Below are positions 28,590 through 39,560 of a stretch of 64,000 nucleotides of DNA, in pieces. This stretch comes from an uncultured SAR116 cluster alpha proteobacterium (GTDB lineage Bacteria; Pseudomonadota; Alphaproteobacteria; Puniceispirillales; Marisalimonadaceae). The translations under genes and the position numbers were made by a program. The stretch is from positions 17,219 through 81,218 of the forward strand of contig CACNRW010000007.1 of NCBI GenBank assembly GCA_902622875.1, read 5' to 3'. The notes beneath the pieces are model-generated. The model made no database searches, had not been told where the DNA came from, and was given only the letters and a program-made list of their open reading frames with translations. Each line of letters starts with the position of its first letter. Within the stretch, counting starts at the first letter, position 1.

Positions 28590-29663
28590 TCAAACTTGAG
28601 ACATTTCTACTATCCTAGAAATGGTTCTTTGAAATTCAAATTCCCATTCTTCTCCTTGATATATTTTTCTAAAATCAGCCTCTGCATTAGCTATTAAAAA
28701 GCAATTTTTGTCATATAATGCATCTATTAACCAAATGAACCTTCTAGTTTCATTACGAGATTTATCATCAAGCATTGGGATATTTTCTATTATAATTCCC
28801 TTATATCTTTCACCTATTTCTATATAATCAGAAGCTGCTAAAGGTTTGTTACATAAACTGTCAAAATTAATTCTTGCAATACCTGCAGCCACTTGAGGAA
28901 TTAGAATTGTTCTACCTGAGATCTCAATTGATTCTGGCTGTTTTACAAAACCCAAACTAAGTTTTAAGAATATATTATCTATTTTCTTTTTATTTTCTGT
29001 GTTTATAGGACTCAACCATACCTTATTACCACTTAGAGATCTCTCACGCCAGTCATCACCATTTTGAATTTTAATAATTTCTGTTTTTAACTTTAAACTC
29101 TCTATAAAAGGTAAAATTCGATCTCTATGTAATCCATTTTTGTATAAACCAGTAGGGGGTTGATTTGACGTTGTTACTAAAGTTGTTCCTTCAGTAAACA
29201 TTACATTAAACAAACGTGATAAGATCATAGCGTCAGCAATATCTCTAACTTCCATTTCATCAAAGCAAAGTAATTTTGCTGAACTTGCTAAATCTTTACC
29301 AACTAAAAGAACACAATCTTTGTTTTTTTCAACTTTACTTTTCTGTAAAATACGTTGATGAACTTCTTTCATGAAGTCGTGAAAGTGTAATCTTCTTTTT
29401 TCTTTAATAGGGACATGCTGAAAAAATAAATCCATGATCATAGATTTACCCCTTCCAACACCCCCATACAAGTAGATCCCTTTTATATAATCGGAGTTTT
29501 TTTTTGAAAATATTTTATTTATAAAATTTTTTTTGGTGTTTAATTGAACTAATTTTTCATTAAGTTTATCAAAGTAGGAAGCAACAATCAGCTGACCTGT
29601 ATCTAAATTAATTGAATTACTTAATGCTATATTTTGCAGGTTTTGTTCTATTACTTTTTCCAA
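28590..29663 (-). CDS. zapE: Cell division ATPase ZapE (AFG1 family)
   Basis: The 357-residue AFG1-like ATPase has Walker A in YLYGGVGRGKSMIMDLFF, the family segment RRLHFHDFMKEVHQ, Walker B in LLCFDEMEVRDIADAMIL and the sensor TTSNQPPTGLYKNGLHRDRILPFI. In E. coli ZapE acts on FtsZ at the division ring, while the mitochondrial relative Afg1 helps turn over respiratory-complex subunits. Its place between sdhB and mdh is a standing feature of alphaproteobacteria and suits the second role as well. It lies 34 bases downstream of sdhB. Confidence 0.92.
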   Translation of the reverse strand: MEKVIEQNLQNIALSNSINLDTGQLIVASYFDKLNEKLVQLNTKKNFINKIFSKKNSDYIKGIYLYGGVGRGKSMIMDLFFQHVPIKEKRRLHFHDFMKEVHQRILQKSKVEKNKDCVLLVGKDLASSAKLLCFDEMEVRDIADAMILSRLFNVMFTEGTTLVTTSNQPPTGLYKNGLHRDRILPFIESLKLKTEIIKIQNGDDWRERSLSGNKVWLSPINTENKKKIDNIFLKLSLGFVKQPESIEISGRTILIPQVAAGIARINFDSLCNKPLAASDYIEIGERYKGIIIENIPMLDDKSRNETRRFIWLIDALYDKNCFLIANAEADFRKIYQGEEWEFEFQRTISRIVEMSQV

Positions 29664-29697
29664 ACCATTTAGCCATATATAAGTAAACTATTTAAAA

Positions 29698-30477
29698 TTA
29701 TTTTCTTTCAAGCTGAAGCTTTTTAATTTCTCCGATAGCCTTTGCCGGATTTAGCCCTTTTGGGCAGGTTTTTGTACAATTCATAATTGTATGACACCTA
29801 TATAGTTTAAAGGTGTCCTCTAAGTCATTTAATCTTTCTTCTGTGTTTTCGTCTCTACTATCTGCTATCCACCTATATGCTTGCAGCAAGACAGCTGGGC
29901 CTAAATATTTATCACCATTCCACCAATATGAAGGGCAAGAGGTAGTGCAAGAAAAACATAAAACACATTCCCACAAACCATCAATTTTTTCTCTTTGTTC
30001 TGGAGATTGTTTACGAGACTTCCCTTCTTCTGGCCTGCTATCAGATTGCAGCCAGGGTTTAACAGATGTTAACTGAGCATAGGCTTTTGATAAATCGGGC
30101 ACAAGATCTTTTACAACATCCATATGTGGCAAAGGATAAATATTAATATCGCCCTTAATATCTTCAATTGACTTTAAACATGCTAATGTATTAGTACCGT
30201 CAATATTCATTGAACACGAACCACATATACCTTCTCTACATGAACGTCTAAAAGTAAGGCTTGAGTCAACTTCTTGTTTGATTTTTATCAATGCATCCAA
30301 AACCATAGGTCCACAGTCATTTAAGTCAATAGTATAACTATCAATCCTAGGATTTTCGTCATCGTCTGGAGACCATCTATAAACGTTAACTTTTTTTGGG
30401 TTTTCAGATTCACTCTGTAAAGGATAATCAATACCTTTAACAATTTTTGAATGTTTTGGAAGGGCAAATTCAGCCAC
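29698..30477 (-). CDS. sdhB: Succinate dehydrogenase iron-sulfur subunit
   Basis: The 259-residue subunit carries the three expected cluster sites: CREGICGSC plus a distal Cys (LAC) for [2Fe-2S], [16 protein letters not shown] for [4Fe-4S], and [17 protein letters not shown] for [3Fe-4S]. It relays electrons from SdhA to quinone at the inner membrane. Nothing is missing. It starts 17 bases after sdhA. Confidence 0.97.
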   Translation of the reverse strand: MAEFALPKHSKIVKGIDYPLQSESENPKKVNVYRWSPDDDENPRIDSYTIDLNDCGPMVLDALIKIKQEVDSSLTFRRSCREGICGSCSMNIDGTNTLACLKSIEDIKGDINIYPLPHMDVVKDLVPDLSKAYAQLTSVKPWLQSDSRPEEGKSRKQSPEQREKIDGLWECVLCFSCTTSCPSYWWNGDKYLGPAVLLQAYRWIADSRDENTEERLNDLEDTFKLYRCHTIMNCTKTCPKGLNPAKAIGEIKKLQLERK

Positions 30478-30494
30478 AAATAACTCCTTTCAAA

Positions 30495-32285
30495 TTAGTA
30501 TACTCTTGCTGCTGGAGGAATTGAAGCAACCTCGTTAGTTAAGGTATTTAAATGAACATCTCTATAATCAAGTTTAGTCTTATTTTTCTCATTTAACCAC
30601 ATGATTGTATGCTTCATCCAATCTTTATCATCCCTATCTGGATAATCTTCATGAGAATGAGCACCTCGAGATTCTTTTCTTTGATCAGCAGATTTAATTG
30701 TAACTATTGCTTGTTGCATTAAATTTTCAAGTTCTAATGCCTCAACTAAGTCAGTATTAAATATTAATGACCTATCTTTAATACCAACCCCATCCAAACT
30801 ATTTGCAATTTTATCAACTTTTTTTACACCTTCATTCATTGATGAGTTAGACCTAAACACAGCTGCATGTTTTTGCATTGCATTTTGCATTGAATTTCTT
30901 ATCTCACCGACAGAGACGTCGCCTTTAGCATATCTCATTTTATCTAGTCTTGCCAAAATCTTATCAGTCACATGCTTGGATAAGGGAGCATGTGAAGCAC
31001 CTTTTTCAACTATTTTTAATGCTCTTTGGGCTGCAGCTCTTCCAAACACAACTATATCTAGCAATGAGTTTGTGCCCAACCTATTTGCTCCATGAACAGA
31101 GACACATGCAGCCTCACCAATAGCCATTAATCCTGATACTACTGCATTTTGATCATTACCCTTTCTGGTAACAACTTCACCATTATAATTAGTTGGTATA
31201 CCACCCATATTGTAATGCACAGTTGGTAAAACAGGAATAGGCTCCTTAGTTACATCGACACCACAAAATATTTTTGCAGTTTCACTTATTCCTGGCAATC
31301 GCATATGTAAAGTTGCAGGATCAATATGTTCAAGATGCATAAAAATATGATCTTTATTAGGTCCTACACCTCTACCTTCATTAATTTCAATTGTCATTGA
31401 CCTTGATACAACATCTCTACTTGCTAAATCTTTAGCTGTAGGGGCATATCTTTCCATAAACCTTTCGCCTTCAGAATTTGTTAGATAACCACCTTCTCCT
31501 CGTGAGCCTTCCGTAATTAGAACTCCAGCACCATAAACACCTGTTGGATGAAATTGCACAAATTCCATATCTTGGAGTGGTAAACCGGCTCTTAAAACCA
31601 TAGCGTTACCGTCTCCAGTACATGTATGTGCTGAGGTGCAAGAAAAGTAAACACGTCCATAACCACCAGTAGCTAATACAGTTTGATGACCTCGAAACCT
31701 ATGAATTTTCCCATCATCCATACACAAAGCTAAAACACCAACACATTTACCATTATCATCCATTAACAAATCAAGAGCTATATATTCGACAAAAAATTCA
31801 GCTTTATGTTTTAAACATTGTTGATAAAGAGTATGCAAAATTGCGTGACCAGTTCTGTCAGCTGCCGCACATGCTCTTCTAGCCATTTTTTTTCCATAAT
31901 CTAGGGTGTGTCCACCAAAAGGACGCTGATAAACTTCACCTTCTTCTGTACGAGAAAACGGGACTCCGAAGTTTTCTAATTCTGTGACAGAAGGTATAGC
32001 TTCTTTACACATATATTCAATCGCATCTTGATCACCTAGCCAATCAGATCCTTTTACAGTGTCATACATATGAAATTGCCAACTATCATTTTCACCCATG
32101 TTATTCAGTGCAGCTCCAATTCCACCTTGAGCTGCAACGGTATGACTTCTAGTTGGGAAAACTTTTGTAATACAGGCTGTCTTTAAGCCACCTGATACCA
32201 TACCTAAAGTTGCCCTTAAACCTGCACCACCAGCACCTACAACAACAACATCGTGTTCATGATCTATAATTTCGTATTCAGACAT
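30495..32285 (-). CDS. sdhA: Succinate dehydrogenase flavoprotein subunit
   Basis: The 596-residue flavoprotein has the FAD motif [14 protein letters not shown], the covalent-FAD histidine in [17 protein letters not shown], and the active-site region [22 protein letters not shown] with its catalytic Arg. It oxidises succinate to fumarate. Length matches the family. It is preceded by sdhD with a 16-base gap and followed by sdhB. Confidence 0.97.
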   Translation of the reverse strand: MSEYEIIDHEHDVVVVGAGGAGLRATLGMVSGGLKTACITKVFPTRSHTVAAQGGIGAALNNMGENDSWQFHMYDTVKGSDWLGDQDAIEYMCKEAIPSVTELENFGVPFSRTEEGEVYQRPFGGHTLDYGKKMARRACAAADRTGHAILHTLYQQCLKHKAEFFVEYIALDLLMDDNGKCVGVLALCMDDGKIHRFRGHQTVLATGGYGRVYFSCTSAHTCTGDGNAMVLRAGLPLQDMEFVQFHPTGVYGAGVLITEGSRGEGGYLTNSEGERFMERYAPTAKDLASRDVVSRSMTIEINEGRGVGPNKDHIFMHLEHIDPATLHMRLPGISETAKIFCGVDVTKEPIPVLPTVHYNMGGIPTNYNGEVVTRKGNDQNAVVSGLMAIGEAACVSVHGANRLGTNSLLDIVVFGRAAAQRALKIVEKGASHAPLSKHVTDKILARLDKMRYAKGDVSVGEIRNSMQNAMQKHAAVFRSNSSMNEGVKKVDKIANSLDGVGIKDRSLIFNTDLVEALELENLMQQAIVTIKSADQRKESRGAHSHEDYPDRDDKDWMKHTIMWLNEKNKTKLDYRDVHLNTLTNEVASIPPAARVY

Positions 32286-32301
32286 TAGTAAACTTTCACA
32301 A

Positions 32302-32685
32302 TTATAAAAAGATTTTTAATACACATAGAATTGATAGGACACCTAAAACTATCGCTATTAATTTTATAAGTATTAATGATACAATTTTCAACCCCTCATG
32401 ATGAACATAATCCTCTATCACCACCTGTAATCCTGAAGCCGCATGAAAGTAAAGAGTACCAAAAAGAAGTATTAATCCTGTGGCATTAAAAGGACTCTGC
32501 AACCATTCAATTGACTGCTCGTAACCATCCATTAATGTTAACATAAGTGAAGTGGTGAACCATATCACCAAAGGTATCATAGCAATAGCAGAAATTCTCT
32601 GCAATTTCCAGTGACCAACTCCATGTGTTTTTAAAGTTTTCATATCTTCGACCTTAGTAAACTTTTCATCAATATTACTATTCAT
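32302..32685 (-). CDS. sdhD: Succinate dehydrogenase membrane anchor subunit D
   Basis: The 127-residue protein has three hydrophobic helices, and [18 protein letters not shown] in the second contains the heme/quinone-region His and the conserved Asp-Tyr pair. [18 protein letters not shown] at the N-terminus is the conserved quinone-site approach (Arg). It anchors the SdhAB dimer to the inner membrane with SdhC. The gene starts 4 bases after sdhC. Confidence 0.92.
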   Translation of the reverse strand: MNSNIDEKFTKVEDMKTLKTHGVGHWKLQRISAIAMIPLVIWFTTSLMLTLMDGYEQSIEWLQSPFNATGLILLFGTLYFHAASGLQVVIEDYVHHEGLKIVSLILIKLIAIVLGVLSILCVLKIFL

Positions 32686-32689
32686 CCAC

Positions 32690-33076
32690 TTAAATCACAC
32701 TAAGGTAAATTATTGACCAAGTTAAAATAGTTAAAAGCAAAGAGCAAAAAACTACTGCCCCGCCCGAAATATAGGCATGCTTCAAATCATAGCCATAGCC
32801 GGCATCCCAAAATAAATGTCTTATGCCATTTGATAAATGATAAAAAAGACCAAAAGTGAAGCCAAGGAGAACTACGTGACTAAACCAATGATTTACAACT
32901 TTAGAGAATAAAAGATATGTTTCTTTGCCAAGTGTAAGTGATATTATCCATACTACTAAAATTATACTCCCCATTGATAAAACAATACCTGTACCTCTAT
33001 GCAGAATTGACAGAATTGAGGTAAGTTGTGGCTTATAAATTTGGAGATGAGGTGATAGTGGTCTTTGTCTACTCAT
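32690..33076 (-). CDS. sdhC: Succinate dehydrogenase cytochrome b556 subunit
   Basis: The subunit has three hydrophobic helices. RPLSPHLQIYKPQLTSILSILHRGTG is the classical N-terminal SdhC motif with the quinone-site Ser/Arg region, and FYHLSNGIRHLFWDAGYG carries the heme-ligand His. I choose ATG 33076 (GGGT upstream), which gives the normal MSRQRPLSPH start. The track ATG at 33088 adds four residues and has no ribosome-binding site. It is the first gene of the sdhCDAB run, so a promoter should lie between 33077 and 33156. Confidence 0.92.
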   Translation of the reverse strand: MSRQRPLSPHLQIYKPQLTSILSILHRGTGIVLSMGSIILVVWIISLTLGKETYLLFSKVVNHWFSHVVLLGFTFGLFYHLSNGIRHLFWDAGYGYDLKHAYISGGAVVFCSLLLTILTWSIIYLSVI

Positions 33077-33156
33077 TATTTTACCCATGATTTTTAATAT
33101 TTAATAAATGAACTAATAACATAAAAATTTCAATTACAAATAAGGAAAATTCTAAC

Positions 33157-34071
33157 TTATTGGTTAATAATTATTAAAATTGACGTTCCAAGTAGCATAA
33201 TACCAATAAATTCAGTTTGTTTAATTTTTTCTTTGAAAAAAATCATTGATATTAAAATTGAAAAAATTAACTCAATTTGTCCTACCGCCCTGACTTCTGC
33301 AGCTGTAGCCAACCCAAAAGCTACAAACCATCCAAAAGTTGCACCAGTTCCACAAAGCCCAGCGGGCAAACTAGGTTTCCAAAATTTAAAAACAGCTTTT
33401 AGTTGGTCTCTTTTAAATACAAACATATATATACCAACAATAATTGTTTGAAAGATTATCGCGATAAAAGAAATGAACATTGATCTATCTAAAAGTGGAC
33501 CATCTACCGAAATTATAGACATTCTAAAAGTCACAACTGATGCAGCTAAAAGTAGGCCTGACAAAAGACCAATCAACGTTCCAATTGATGTAACAGACTT
33601 AAATAAAAGTTTTATTGTATCCAGGAAACTTTCTGCTTTTTTTGCATATGACAATAACAAAACAGATATTACACCTAATAGTATTCCAAGAGTTATCGGC
33701 AAAGAAAAAAATTCACTTAATATCAACATCTCCAAAAATGCTATCAATATTACTTCTGTTTTAGAGAAAGCAATTCCTGCAGCAAAACTTTTATGAGAGA
33801 AAACTTTCATGAGAACGTAAGTAAAAAGAACCTGAAAAATAGATCCTAAAAAACAAAGCATGATAGAATAGTTTGATAAAATAGGGATTGAATTACCAGG
33901 AATATTTATCCAGACAAACCATACAAGAGAAGTAAACGGAAGCGCATAACAAAATCTTATGTAAGCAGCACCGTAATCACCAAGTTTAGATATCATATTT
34001 TTCTGAAAAGCTGATCGGGCGGTTTGACAACCTGCAGCAAAAATTGCTGCTACAATCCATACGTATTCCAT
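33157..34071 (-). CDS. EamA/DMT family transporter
   Basis: The 304-residue membrane protein has about ten hydrophobic helices in two five-helix repeats, the layout of the drug/metabolite transporter (EamA) superfamily. AAEVRAVGQIELIFSILISMIFFKEKI in the ninth and tenth helices is the typical second-repeat motif. It probably exports or imports a metabolite; no substrate can be given. It is codirectional with asd (33 bases) but of unrelated role. Confidence 0.83.
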   Translation of the reverse strand: MEYVWIVAAIFAAGCQTARSAFQKNMISKLGDYGAAYIRFCYALPFTSLVWFVWINIPGNSIPILSNYSIMLCFLGSIFQVLFTYVLMKVFSHKSFAAGIAFSKTEVILIAFLEMLILSEFFSLPITLGILLGVISVLLLSYAKKAESFLDTIKLLFKSVTSIGTLIGLLSGLLLAASVVTFRMSIISVDGPLLDRSMFISFIAIIFQTIIVGIYMFVFKRDQLKAVFKFWKPSLPAGLCGTGATFGWFVAFGLATAAEVRAVGQIELIFSILISMIFFKEKIKQTEFIGIMLLGTSILIIINQ

Positions 34072-34103
34072 TTATTCTGACAAAAAATTAATCAAACAAA
34101 GCA

Positions 34104-35132
34104 TTATAGTGAAGCTCCCTTAAGTTTTTTACTGGCCAATAACTCAGCAATCTGAACTGTGTTTAACGCTGCACCTTTTCTTAAATTATCTCCTACGCAC
34201 CAAAAAGCTATTCCATTTTTAACTGATGGATCTTTTCTTATACGACTTATATAAACATCGTCCTCACCAGCAACCTCTACAGGTGTCACATAACCCTCAT
34301 CAGCCCTATGGTCAACAACTGTAATTCCATTAGCATCCCGTAATAAGTTTCTAACTTGTCTTTCATCAATATCTTTTTTACATTCGACGAAAACAGCTTC
34401 GCTATGACCTATAAAGACAGGAACTCTAACACAATGAGCAACTAAATTTATAGTGGGGTCTAGTATTTTTTTAGTTTCAACATTCATTTTCCATTCTTCT
34501 TTGGTAAATCCATCATCCATAAAAATATCAATATGTGGTATGACGTTGAAAGCTATTTTTTTTGTGAATTGTTCAGGTGTTGCCTGATCATGCACAAATA
34601 CACCTTTTGTCTGATTAAATAATTCATCCATAGCTGGTTTTCCAGCACCAGAAACAGCCTGATAGGTCGAAACAACTACTCTTGATATTTCAAATTTTTT
34701 ATGAATTGGCTTTAGCGCTACAACTAGCTGAATGGTAGAACAGTTAGGGTTAGCTATGATATTTTTTTTATTATAATTATTAATAGCCTCGGGATTAACC
34801 TCAGGAACTATTAAGGGAACCTCATCATCCATTCTGAAGCAAGAAGAATTATCAATAACTATGCAACCTTTGTTTCCTGCAACTGGACCAAATTTTTTAG
34901 CAATATTGGAACCTGCTGAAAAAAGAGCTATATCCACATTTTCAAAATTAAAATCATCAACAGACTTTACTTTTAGAACTTTGTCATCTCCATAAGAGAC
35001 TTCTTTTCCAATGGATGATTTAGAGGCTAACGCATAAATATTTTTTACCGGAAACTTTCTTTCAAACAAAGTTTGAAGCATTTCTCTTCCAACGGCGCCA
35101 GTTGCACCAACTACAGCAACATTATAAGCCAT
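34104..35132 (-). CDS. asd: Aspartate-semialdehyde dehydrogenase
   Basis: The 342-residue enzyme reduces aspartyl-phosphate to aspartate semialdehyde, leading to lysine, threonine, methionine and diaminopimelate. It has the NADP motif VVGATGAVGREML, the catalytic Cys in ANPNCSTIQLVVAL, the segment STYQAVSGAGKPAMDEL and the active-site His in CVRVPVFIGHSEAVFVE. It follows leuB directly (no gap), as in many alphaproteobacteria. Length is normal. Confidence 0.95.
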   Translation of the reverse strand: MAYNVAVVGATGAVGREMLQTLFERKFPVKNIYALASKSSIGKEVSYGDDKVLKVKSVDDFNFENVDIALFSAGSNIAKKFGPVAGNKGCIVIDNSSCFRMDDEVPLIVPEVNPEAINNYNKKNIIANPNCSTIQLVVALKPIHKKFEISRVVVSTYQAVSGAGKPAMDELFNQTKGVFVHDQATPEQFTKKIAFNVIPHIDIFMDDGFTKEEWKMNVETKKILDPTINLVAHCVRVPVFIGHSEAVFVECKKDIDERQVRNLLRDANGITVVDHRADEGYVTPVEVAGEDDVYISRIRKDPSVKNGIAFWCVGDNLRKGAALNTVQIAELLASKKLKGASL

Positions 35133-36248
35133 TTAATTAGTTAATTCCTCTAATTTATGTATAACCAAGTCCATCATTCCTGTAGTTCCAACTTTTTCTC
35201 TTCCTTTGGCCATTATATCTGGCGTCCTTGGTCCTGCGTCTAACGCTTTTGAGACAGCTTTGTCGATTAAGTCAGCTTCTTCTTTCATATCAAAGGAATA
35301 TCTGAATAACATTGATAAACTTAGTAATTCAGCTAAAGGGTTAGCCAATCCTTTACCTGCTATGTCAGGAGCTGAACCATGAACTGGTTCATACATTGCA
35401 TATCTCTTTCCAGTGTTTTTATCAACTGAACCTAAACTTGCAGATGGGAGCATGCCAAGTGAACCAGTTAACATAGCTGCGCAATCAGACAAAATATCTC
35501 CAAATAAGTTATCAGTTACTATTACGTCAAATTGATTAGGGTCTCTTACTAATTGCATTGCACAATTATCTGCATACATATGATTTATATCAATACCGGC
35601 ACCTTCTTTTTTATGAAGGTTTATCATTACTTCTCGCCACAAAACACCTGACATCATAACATTAGCCTTTTCAACGGAGGTAACTTTTCCATTTCTTGCC
35701 CTTGCCATATCAAAGGCTACCCTTCCGATTCTTTCTATTTCAGGGGTGGTATATAAGTTAGTATCATATCCTTTTTTTTGCTCTGCATTAATTTCATCAA
35801 TTCCACGTGGCTCAGCAAAATAAATACCACCTGTCAATTCTCTCAATATTAATATATCTAAACCAGAAATTATTTCTGGCTTAAGTGATGAGGCATCGAC
35901 TAAAGCTGGAAAAACCATTGCCGGTCTAAGATTGGCAAACAAGTCCATCTCTTTTCTTAATCTTAAAAGACCGTTCTCTGGTCTTTTTTCGAATTCTACA
36001 CCATCATATTTTGGTCCTCCAACAGCTCCGAATAAAACAGCGTCTGCATCCATAGTATCTGCCAAAGTTTCATCCGAAAGTGGTGTTCCAAATTTATCAA
36101 AAGAAGCACCACCAACTAAACCTTCTTTGATATTAAAATTAATATTTTTGTTTTTAGCCAACCAATCGACCACTCTTAATGTTTCATTTACTACCTCTGG
36201 ACCAACTCCGTCTCCAGGTAGCACCATTAATGTTCTATTCGACGACAT
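35133..36248 (-). CDS. leuB: 3-isopropylmalate dehydrogenase
   Basis: The 371-residue enzyme oxidatively decarboxylates 3-isopropylmalate in leucine synthesis. Key segments are LPGDGVGPEVV, the substrate loop ENGLLRLRKEMDLFANLRPA, ELTGGIYF (catalytic Tyr region), the metal-binding VTDNLFGDILSDCAAM and the NAD-binding EPVHGSAPDIAGKGLANP. It follows leuD by 24 bases. LeuA is not in this window. Confidence 0.96.
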   Translation of the reverse strand: MSSNRTLMVLPGDGVGPEVVNETLRVVDWLAKNKNINFNIKEGLVGGASFDKFGTPLSDETLADTMDADAVLFGAVGGPKYDGVEFEKRPENGLLRLRKEMDLFANLRPAMVFPALVDASSLKPEIISGLDILILRELTGGIYFAEPRGIDEINAEQKKGYDTNLYTTPEIERIGRVAFDMARARNGKVTSVEKANVMMSGVLWREVMINLHKKEGAGIDINHMYADNCAMQLVRDPNQFDVIVTDNLFGDILSDCAAMLTGSLGMLPSASLGSVDKNTGKRYAMYEPVHGSAPDIAGKGLANPLAELLSLSMLFRYSFDMKEEADLIDKAVSKALDAGPRTPDIMAKGREKVGTTGMMDLVIHKLEELTN

Positions 36249-36272
36249 TACATTTCCTAGCTTTATTTTTTA

Positions 36273-36878
36273 TTATAACCATGGTCTTTCAGAAGACACT
36301 TTTGTTTCAAAATTTTGAATTTCACTTGATTTTTGCATAGTTAAGCCAATATCATCTAAACCTTCGAGAAGACATTTTTTTCTAAATGGATCTATATCAA
36401 ATTTTATCACAGATCCATTTGGCCTCCTAATTTCCTGTGATGGTAAGTCTATTTCTAGTTCAGGGTTTTCTTTATCTTTAGCATCAGCCATTAGAGCTTC
36501 TCTTTGTTCGGGAGTTACTTTAATAGGTAGAAGACCGTTTTTGAAGGAATTATTATAAAAAATATCTGCAAATGAAGTTGATATAATACATTTTATACCA
36601 AAATCAGATAATGCCCAAGGCGCATGCTCTCTGCTTGAGCCACATCCAAAGTTATCGCCCGCAACAATAATATTGCTAGATCTATAAGGTTCTTCGTTTA
36701 ATACAAAGTCTTTCTTTTCGGTGCCATCGTCATTAAATCTCATCTCATCGAATAAATGTTTACCCAAACCTGTTCTCTTAATAGTTTTTAAGAATTGTTT
36801 AGGTATTATTTTGTCAGTATCAACATTTATAAAGTTAAAAGGAGCAGCTATACCTTTAAGATTAGTAAATTTTTCCAT
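36273..36878 (-). CDS. leuD: 3-isopropylmalate dehydratase small subunit
   Basis: The 201-residue swivelling subunit has [16 protein letters not shown] near the start and the substrate-binding [19 protein letters not shown]. With LeuC it isomerises 2- to 3-isopropylmalate. Length is typical. It lies 19 bases after leuC in the normal leuC-leuD-leuB order. Confidence 0.95.
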   Translation of the reverse strand: MEKFTNLKGIAAPFNFINVDTDKIIPKQFLKTIKRTGLGKHLFDEMRFNDDGTEKKDFVLNEEPYRSSNIIVAGDNFGCGSSREHAPWALSDFGIKCIISTSFADIFYNNSFKNGLLPIKVTPEQREALMADAKDKENPELEIDLPSQEIRRPNGSVIKFDIDPFRKKCLLEGLDDIGLTMQKSSEIQNFETKVSSERPWL

Positions 36879-36897
36879 GATATATCCTCTTAAATAA

Positions 36898-38301
36898 TTA
36901 GCTTAATGAATCACAGTCTGTTAATTTTCCAGTTATTGCAGAAGCAGCGGCTATCTGTGGACTTACCAAATGAGTTCTTCCACCTTTTCCTTGTCTACCT
37001 TCAAAATTTCTATTTGAAGTACTAGCACATCTTTCTCCAGGCTGTAATTTATCTTCATTCATAGCCAAACACATTGAACAACCAGGCTCTCTCCATTCAA
37101 AACCTGCTTCTGTAAACATTAAGTTAAGACCTTCTTCTTCAGCTTGAGCCTTAACTAATCCTGAACCAGGAACAACCATAGCTCTTAAACCTTGTTTTAC
37201 TTTTTTACCTTCAATAATTCTAGCTGCTGATCTCAAGTCCTCTATCCTAGAATTAGTACAAGAACCAATAAATACTGTGTTAATTTCAACATCCGAAATC
37301 TTTTGGCCACCTTTCAAACCCATATACTCAAGCGATCTTTCAACTTTTAGTCGAGCATCGTCGTCTTGAATTTTACTTGGATCTGGAATGAAACCATCAA
37401 TAGATACGACATCTTCAGGGCTTGTCCCCCAAGTTACAGTAGGTTTAATTTTAGTAGCATCAATAGTTATTCTTTTATCATAAAAAGCACCCTCGTCTGA
37501 AGGCAATGACTTCCACCACTCAATTGCAAGGTCCCAATCATTGCCTTTAGGTGACATCGGCTTATCTTTTAAATAATCAAAAGTAACTTGGTCAGGTGCT
37601 ATCATACCTGCTCTGGCACCTGCTTCAATTGACATATTGCATACTGTCATTCTACCCTCCATAGAGAGTTTTTTTATAGACTCTCCCGAATATTCTATGA
37701 CATGACCTGTTCCGCCAGCTGTTCCAATTTTACCAATAATAGCAAGAACTAAGTCTTTAGGAGAAACACCAGTTTGAAGCTCACCTTCTAAATTGATAAG
37801 CATATTCTTAGCTGGCTTTTGTATTAAGGTTTGTGTAGCTAAAACGTGTTCAACCTCTGATGTTCCAATTCCAAAAGCAAGAGCACCAAAGGCTCCATGT
37901 GTAGCAGTATGGCTATCTCCACAAACTATTGTCATTCCTGGCTGAGTAAAACCTTGCTCAGGTCCTATAACGTGAACAATACCCTGTCTTTTGTCCATCA
38001 TATTAAAATAAGGAATACCAAAATCTTCAACATTTTTGTCTAATGCTTCAACTTGTATTCGTGATTCTTCTTCATCTATTCCACCAGCTCTGTCAGTAGT
38101 AGGGACATTATGATCAGCGACTGCAAGTGTTCTTTTTGGTGAGTTAACAGTCCTACCAGATAATCTTAACCCTTCGAAGGCTTGAGGACTAGTTACTTCA
38201 TGAACTAAATGCCTATCTATATATATTAATGACGCACCATCTTCCTGGGTATCAATAAGATGGTGATCCCAAATCTTGTCAAAAAGTGTTTTAGGTTTCA
38301 T
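36898..38301 (-). CDS. leuC: 3-isopropylmalate dehydratase large subunit
   Basis: The 467-residue aconitase-family protein starts [14 protein letters not shown]. It holds the substrate-pocket region [30 protein letters not shown] (quoted as segments) and the [4Fe-4S] cysteines in [10 protein letters not shown] and [11 protein letters not shown]. It forms the leucine-pathway isomerase with LeuD. The gene lies 71 bases downstream of rplS; no attenuator-like leader peptide or terminator hairpin is evident in that gap. Confidence 0.95.
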   Translation of the reverse strand: MKPKTLFDKIWDHHLIDTQEDGASLIYIDRHLVHEVTSPQAFEGLRLSGRTVNSPKRTLAVADHNVPTTDRAGGIDEEESRIQVEALDKNVEDFGIPYFNMMDKRQGIVHVIGPEQGFTQPGMTIVCGDSHTATHGAFGALAFGIGTSEVEHVLATQTLIQKPAKNMLINLEGELQTGVSPKDLVLAIIGKIGTAGGTGHVIEYSGESIKKLSMEGRMTVCNMSIEAGARAGMIAPDQVTFDYLKDKPMSPKGNDWDLAIEWWKSLPSDEGAFYDKRITIDATKIKPTVTWGTSPEDVVSIDGFIPDPSKIQDDDARLKVERSLEYMGLKGGQKISDVEINTVFIGSCTNSRIEDLRSAARIIEGKKVKQGLRAMVVPGSGLVKAQAEEEGLNLMFTEAGFEWREPGCSMCLAMNEDKLQPGERCASTSNRNFEGRQGKGGRTHLVSPQIAAASAITGKLTDCDSLS

Positions 38302-38372
38302 TTTTTATCTCCATAAAATTGGAAATTAATTTAAAGACGTTGAGTAAGTGAAAAAAGTTTCTATTTAGCGAT

Positions 38373-38804
38373 TTATGAAGTTTTTTCGTCTGAAGTTTCT
38401 TTGATTTCGGACTTTTCAACCTTTGGACTATTTTCCTTTTTATTAACTTGAATTTTCTCAACAATACGTGCTGATTTACCCCTTCTATCTCTAAGATAGT
38501 ATAGTTTAGCTCTCCTAACTTTTCCTCTTTTAAGGACTGTGATTGCTGCAATCTTTGGTGAGAAAATTGGAAATATTCTTTCAACACCCTCGCCATATGA
38601 GATTTTCCTAACTGTAAAGCTTTCGTTCAATCCTCCACCACTTCGAGCAATGCATAATCCCTCAAAGGCTTGTATTCTCTCCTTATCACCTTCTACAATT
38701 TTGACGTCAACTTTTATAGTATCACCTGCACCAAATTCTGGGATAGATCTTTCTGAAGCAATTTTGTCCATCTGATCTTTTTCAATTTTATCAATAACAT
38801 TCAT
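38373..38804 (-). CDS. rplS: 50S ribosomal protein L19
   Basis: The 143-residue L19 has the core motifs [48 protein letters not shown] and [22 protein letters not shown]. The last about 25 residues ([22 protein letters not shown]) form a charged tail beyond the usual end, a modest form of the extension seen in rpsP of the same operon. It is the last gene of the rpsP-rimM-trmD-rplS run. Confidence 0.96.
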   Translation of the reverse strand: MNVIDKIEKDQMDKIASERSIPEFGAGDTIKVDVKIVEGDKERIQAFEGLCIARSGGGLNESFTVRKISYGEGVERIFPIFSPKIAAITVLKRGKVRRAKLYYLRDRRGKSARIVEKIQVNKKENSPKVEKSEIKETSDEKTS

Positions 38805-38858
38805 TTTATTACCCTTTCGTGAAACATCTTCATAGCAAATTAATAATTTTTTTTCTAG

Positions 38859-39545
38859 TTAAGATTTTATATATTTAGACCAAAGATCTGGCCTCTTAGA
38901 CTTAGTTAATTTTTCTGACATTTCAGTTTTCCACTTTTTTATTCTTTTGTGATCCCCAGAGAGCAACACCTCTGGAACTTCAAGCTCATTCCAAACTCTA
39001 GGGTAGGTATATAATGGATACTCTAACAAATTATTTTCAAAACTTTCCTCAACTAACCCTATGGAATTTCCAATCACATTTGGAAGAAGTCTAACTGTGG
39101 CATCAATCATCAATTGAGCACCTATTTCGCCACCAGACAAAATGAAGTCACCTACACTTACTTCAATGACATTATTATATATTAAAAACCTTTCATCTAC
39201 TCCTTCATACCTACCACAAATAAATATGGCACCTTGTTCTTTAGACAAATCTTTTGCAAATGCCTGGTCAAATTTTATTCCTCTTGGTGACAGATATATT
39301 CTTGGTCCTTCTTCTGCGGAGGCTGATGACAAAGCTTTGTCAAGAACTTCAGCATTTATAACCATTCCTGGCCCACCACCAAATGGAACGTCATCAACTT
39401 TACCATTTTTATTGTTTGCAAAGTCCCTGATATTTATTTTATTAAGGTTCCATAAACCATTTTCTAGAGCCTTACCTGCCAATGAACAACCTAAAGTTCC
39501 AGGAAACATTTCTGGAAACAATGTTAGAACAGTTGCATTCCACAC
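38859..39545 (-). CDS. trmD: tRNA (guanine-N1-)-methyltransferase
   Basis: The 228-residue SPOUT enzyme methylates G37 of tRNAs. It shows VLTLFPEMFPGTLG at the start, the substrate loop DVPFGGGPGMV, the cofactor knot with ICGRYEGVDERF, and SVGDFILSGGEIGAQLMIDA. The start is GTG with AGGAG upstream. It follows rimM by 15 bases and precedes rplS by 54, the standard ribosome-maturation operon. Confidence 0.96.
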   Translation of the reverse strand: MWNATVLTLFPEMFPGTLGCSLAGKALENGLWNLNKINIRDFANNKNGKVDDVPFGGGPGMVINAEVLDKALSSASAEEGPRIYLSPRGIKFDQAFAKDLSKEQGAIFICGRYEGVDERFLIYNNVIEVSVGDFILSGGEIGAQLMIDATVRLLPNVIGNSIGLVEESFENNLLEYPLYTYPRVWNELEVPEVLLSGDHKRIKKWKTEMSEKLTKSKRPDLWSKYIKS

Positions 39546-39560
39546 AAAAAACTCCTCTTG

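Noticed and set aside
38291-38596. 101-residue minus-strand ORF overlapping the end of rplS
   Set aside because: It overlaps rplS in another frame, is composed of Lys/Leu/Gln runs produced by the rplS codons, and has no ribosome-binding site. It is a shadow ORF.
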